Source: an uncultured Rhodovulum sp.
Lineage (GTDB): Bacteria > Pseudomonadota > Alphaproteobacteria > Rhodobacterales > Rhodobacteraceae
Direction of reading: 5' to 3'
Length of the DNA: 11,613 nt
NCBI GenBank assembly: GCA_946221765.1
Contig: CAMIMK010000066.1
Coordinates: 1 to 11,613, forward strand
This document shows, piece by piece, positions 11,352 to 11,613 of the stretch. The position numbers were made by a program, and so were the translations under genes. The notes beneath the pieces are model-generated. The model was not told the origin of the DNA. It did not search any database and worked only from the letters and a program-made list of their open reading frames with translations. How positions within the stretch are numbered: the stretch's first letter is position 1; every line of letters starts with the position of its first letter.

Positions 11352-11613
11352 ATGCGACTCTACTTCAAGCCCGGCGCCTGTTCGCTGGCCTCGCACATTG
11401 TGCTGCGCGAGGTTGGAGAGACCTTCGACACCGTGCAGGTCGATACGGCGGCCGGAACCACCGCCGATGGCCGCGACTTCCGCCGGATCAACCCCAAGGG
11501 CCATGTTCCGGTGCTGGAGCTCGACGACGGCCAGATCCTGACCGAGGGCGCGGCCATCGGTCACGTCCGTCAAGGTGGTGGAGAATCCGGGTGTAGACGA
11601 ATGGCCGTCGGTC
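11352..11613 (+). CDS. Glutathione S-transferase (beta class), 5' part; reading departs from family near 11558
   Basis: The start MRLYFKPGACSLASHIVLRE is the thioredoxin-fold N-terminus of bacterial beta-class GSTs (GstA type), with the catalytic Cys10 present. INPKGHVPVLELDDGQILTE carries the cis-Pro (KGHVP) and the glutathione-binding ending TEGAAI, residues 64-69. Beta GSTs then continue roughly xxQYxAD; here the frame reads GHVRQGGGESGCRRMAVG to the window edge without family similarity. So the gene is either interrupted at about 11558 by other DNA or joined to it by assembly. ATG 11352 has AAGGA 8 bases upstream. It is divergent from the HxlR regulator. If intact it would conjugate glutathione to electrophiles in the cytoplasm. 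Confidence 0.85.
   Translation, partial: MRLYFKPGACSLASHIVLREVGETFDTVQVDTAAGTTADGRDFRRINPKGHVPVLELDDGQILTEGAAIGHVRQGGGESGCRRMAVG
11559..11613. other. Unrelated tail after the GST fragment
   Basis: These 55 bases do not continue the GST. In another forward frame they read TSVKVVENPGVDEWPSV, which looks protein-like but which I cannot identify. A mobile-element end or an assembly-graph overlap at a repeat would both explain it. Confidence 0.35.

Noticed and set aside
1..11613. CRISPR array, tRNA or rRNA genes
   Set aside because: I saw no regularly spaced repeats, no tRNA-like cloverleaf and no rRNA sequence on either strand by eye.

Overview
The window looks like a high-GC alphaproteobacterium, most likely Rhodobacterales (Paracoccus/Rhodobacter-like). 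Codons end strongly in G or C. The left part resembles the lysis end of a Rhodobacteraceae prophage, and the right part is a dense run of regulator/enzyme pairs of a kind common on accessory replicons in that group. The taxonomic call is inference from composition and gene types; there is no marker gene here.

Left part (1-2831), mobile DNA. It opens with the 3' end of an IS110-family transposase whose 5' side is joined to unrelated sequence. Next comes the tail of an unidentified reading frame, then a prophage lysis block: a small DUF6127-like membrane protein, an M15 peptidase-type endolysin with a C-terminal membrane segment, and a 25-codon stump of a third gene. A complete IS3-family (IS2-group) element, 735-2043, sits between the DUF6127-like gene and the endolysin. 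Its ends are defined by imperfect inverted repeats and a 5-bp CCCGC target duplication, and it landed in the left arm of a terminator-like hairpin.

Right part (2875-11613), a regulator-dense enzyme island built from four divergently arranged regulator/enzyme units. (1) A LysR regulator faces an operon of AhpD-like protein, Tat-exported MBL hydrolase, DUF1348 (NTF2-like) protein and PNPOx-like flavoprotein. (2) An AraC regulator faces a Tat-type exported cysteine hydrolase (isochorismatase fold). (3) A TetR regulator faces a second AhpD-like gene followed by a second Tat-exported MBL hydrolase. (4) An HxlR regulator faces a beta-class glutathione S-transferase whose reading frame departs from the family near the right edge. 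Units 1 and 3 share the same two-gene core, AhpD-like plus exported MBL enzyme, as diverged paralogues under different regulators. The second AhpD-like gene carries a one-base frameshift that removes its conserved C-terminus.

Regulatory structure is readable in several divergent intergenic regions. There is a 22-bp palindrome between the TetR gene and its target, with promoter-like hexamers on both strands and a possibly leaderless regulator mRNA. There are two 20-bp-spaced direct repeats in front of the cysteine hydrolase, whose ribosome-binding site can be sequestered in a hairpin, and a 15-bp palindrome over the upstream start of the HxlR gene. Taken together, the island looks like a system for sensing and breaking down reactive small molecules (peroxides, quinones, lactones or other electrophiles), with hydrolysis in the periplasm and redox or thiol chemistry in the cytoplasm. 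The substrate cannot be told from sequence.
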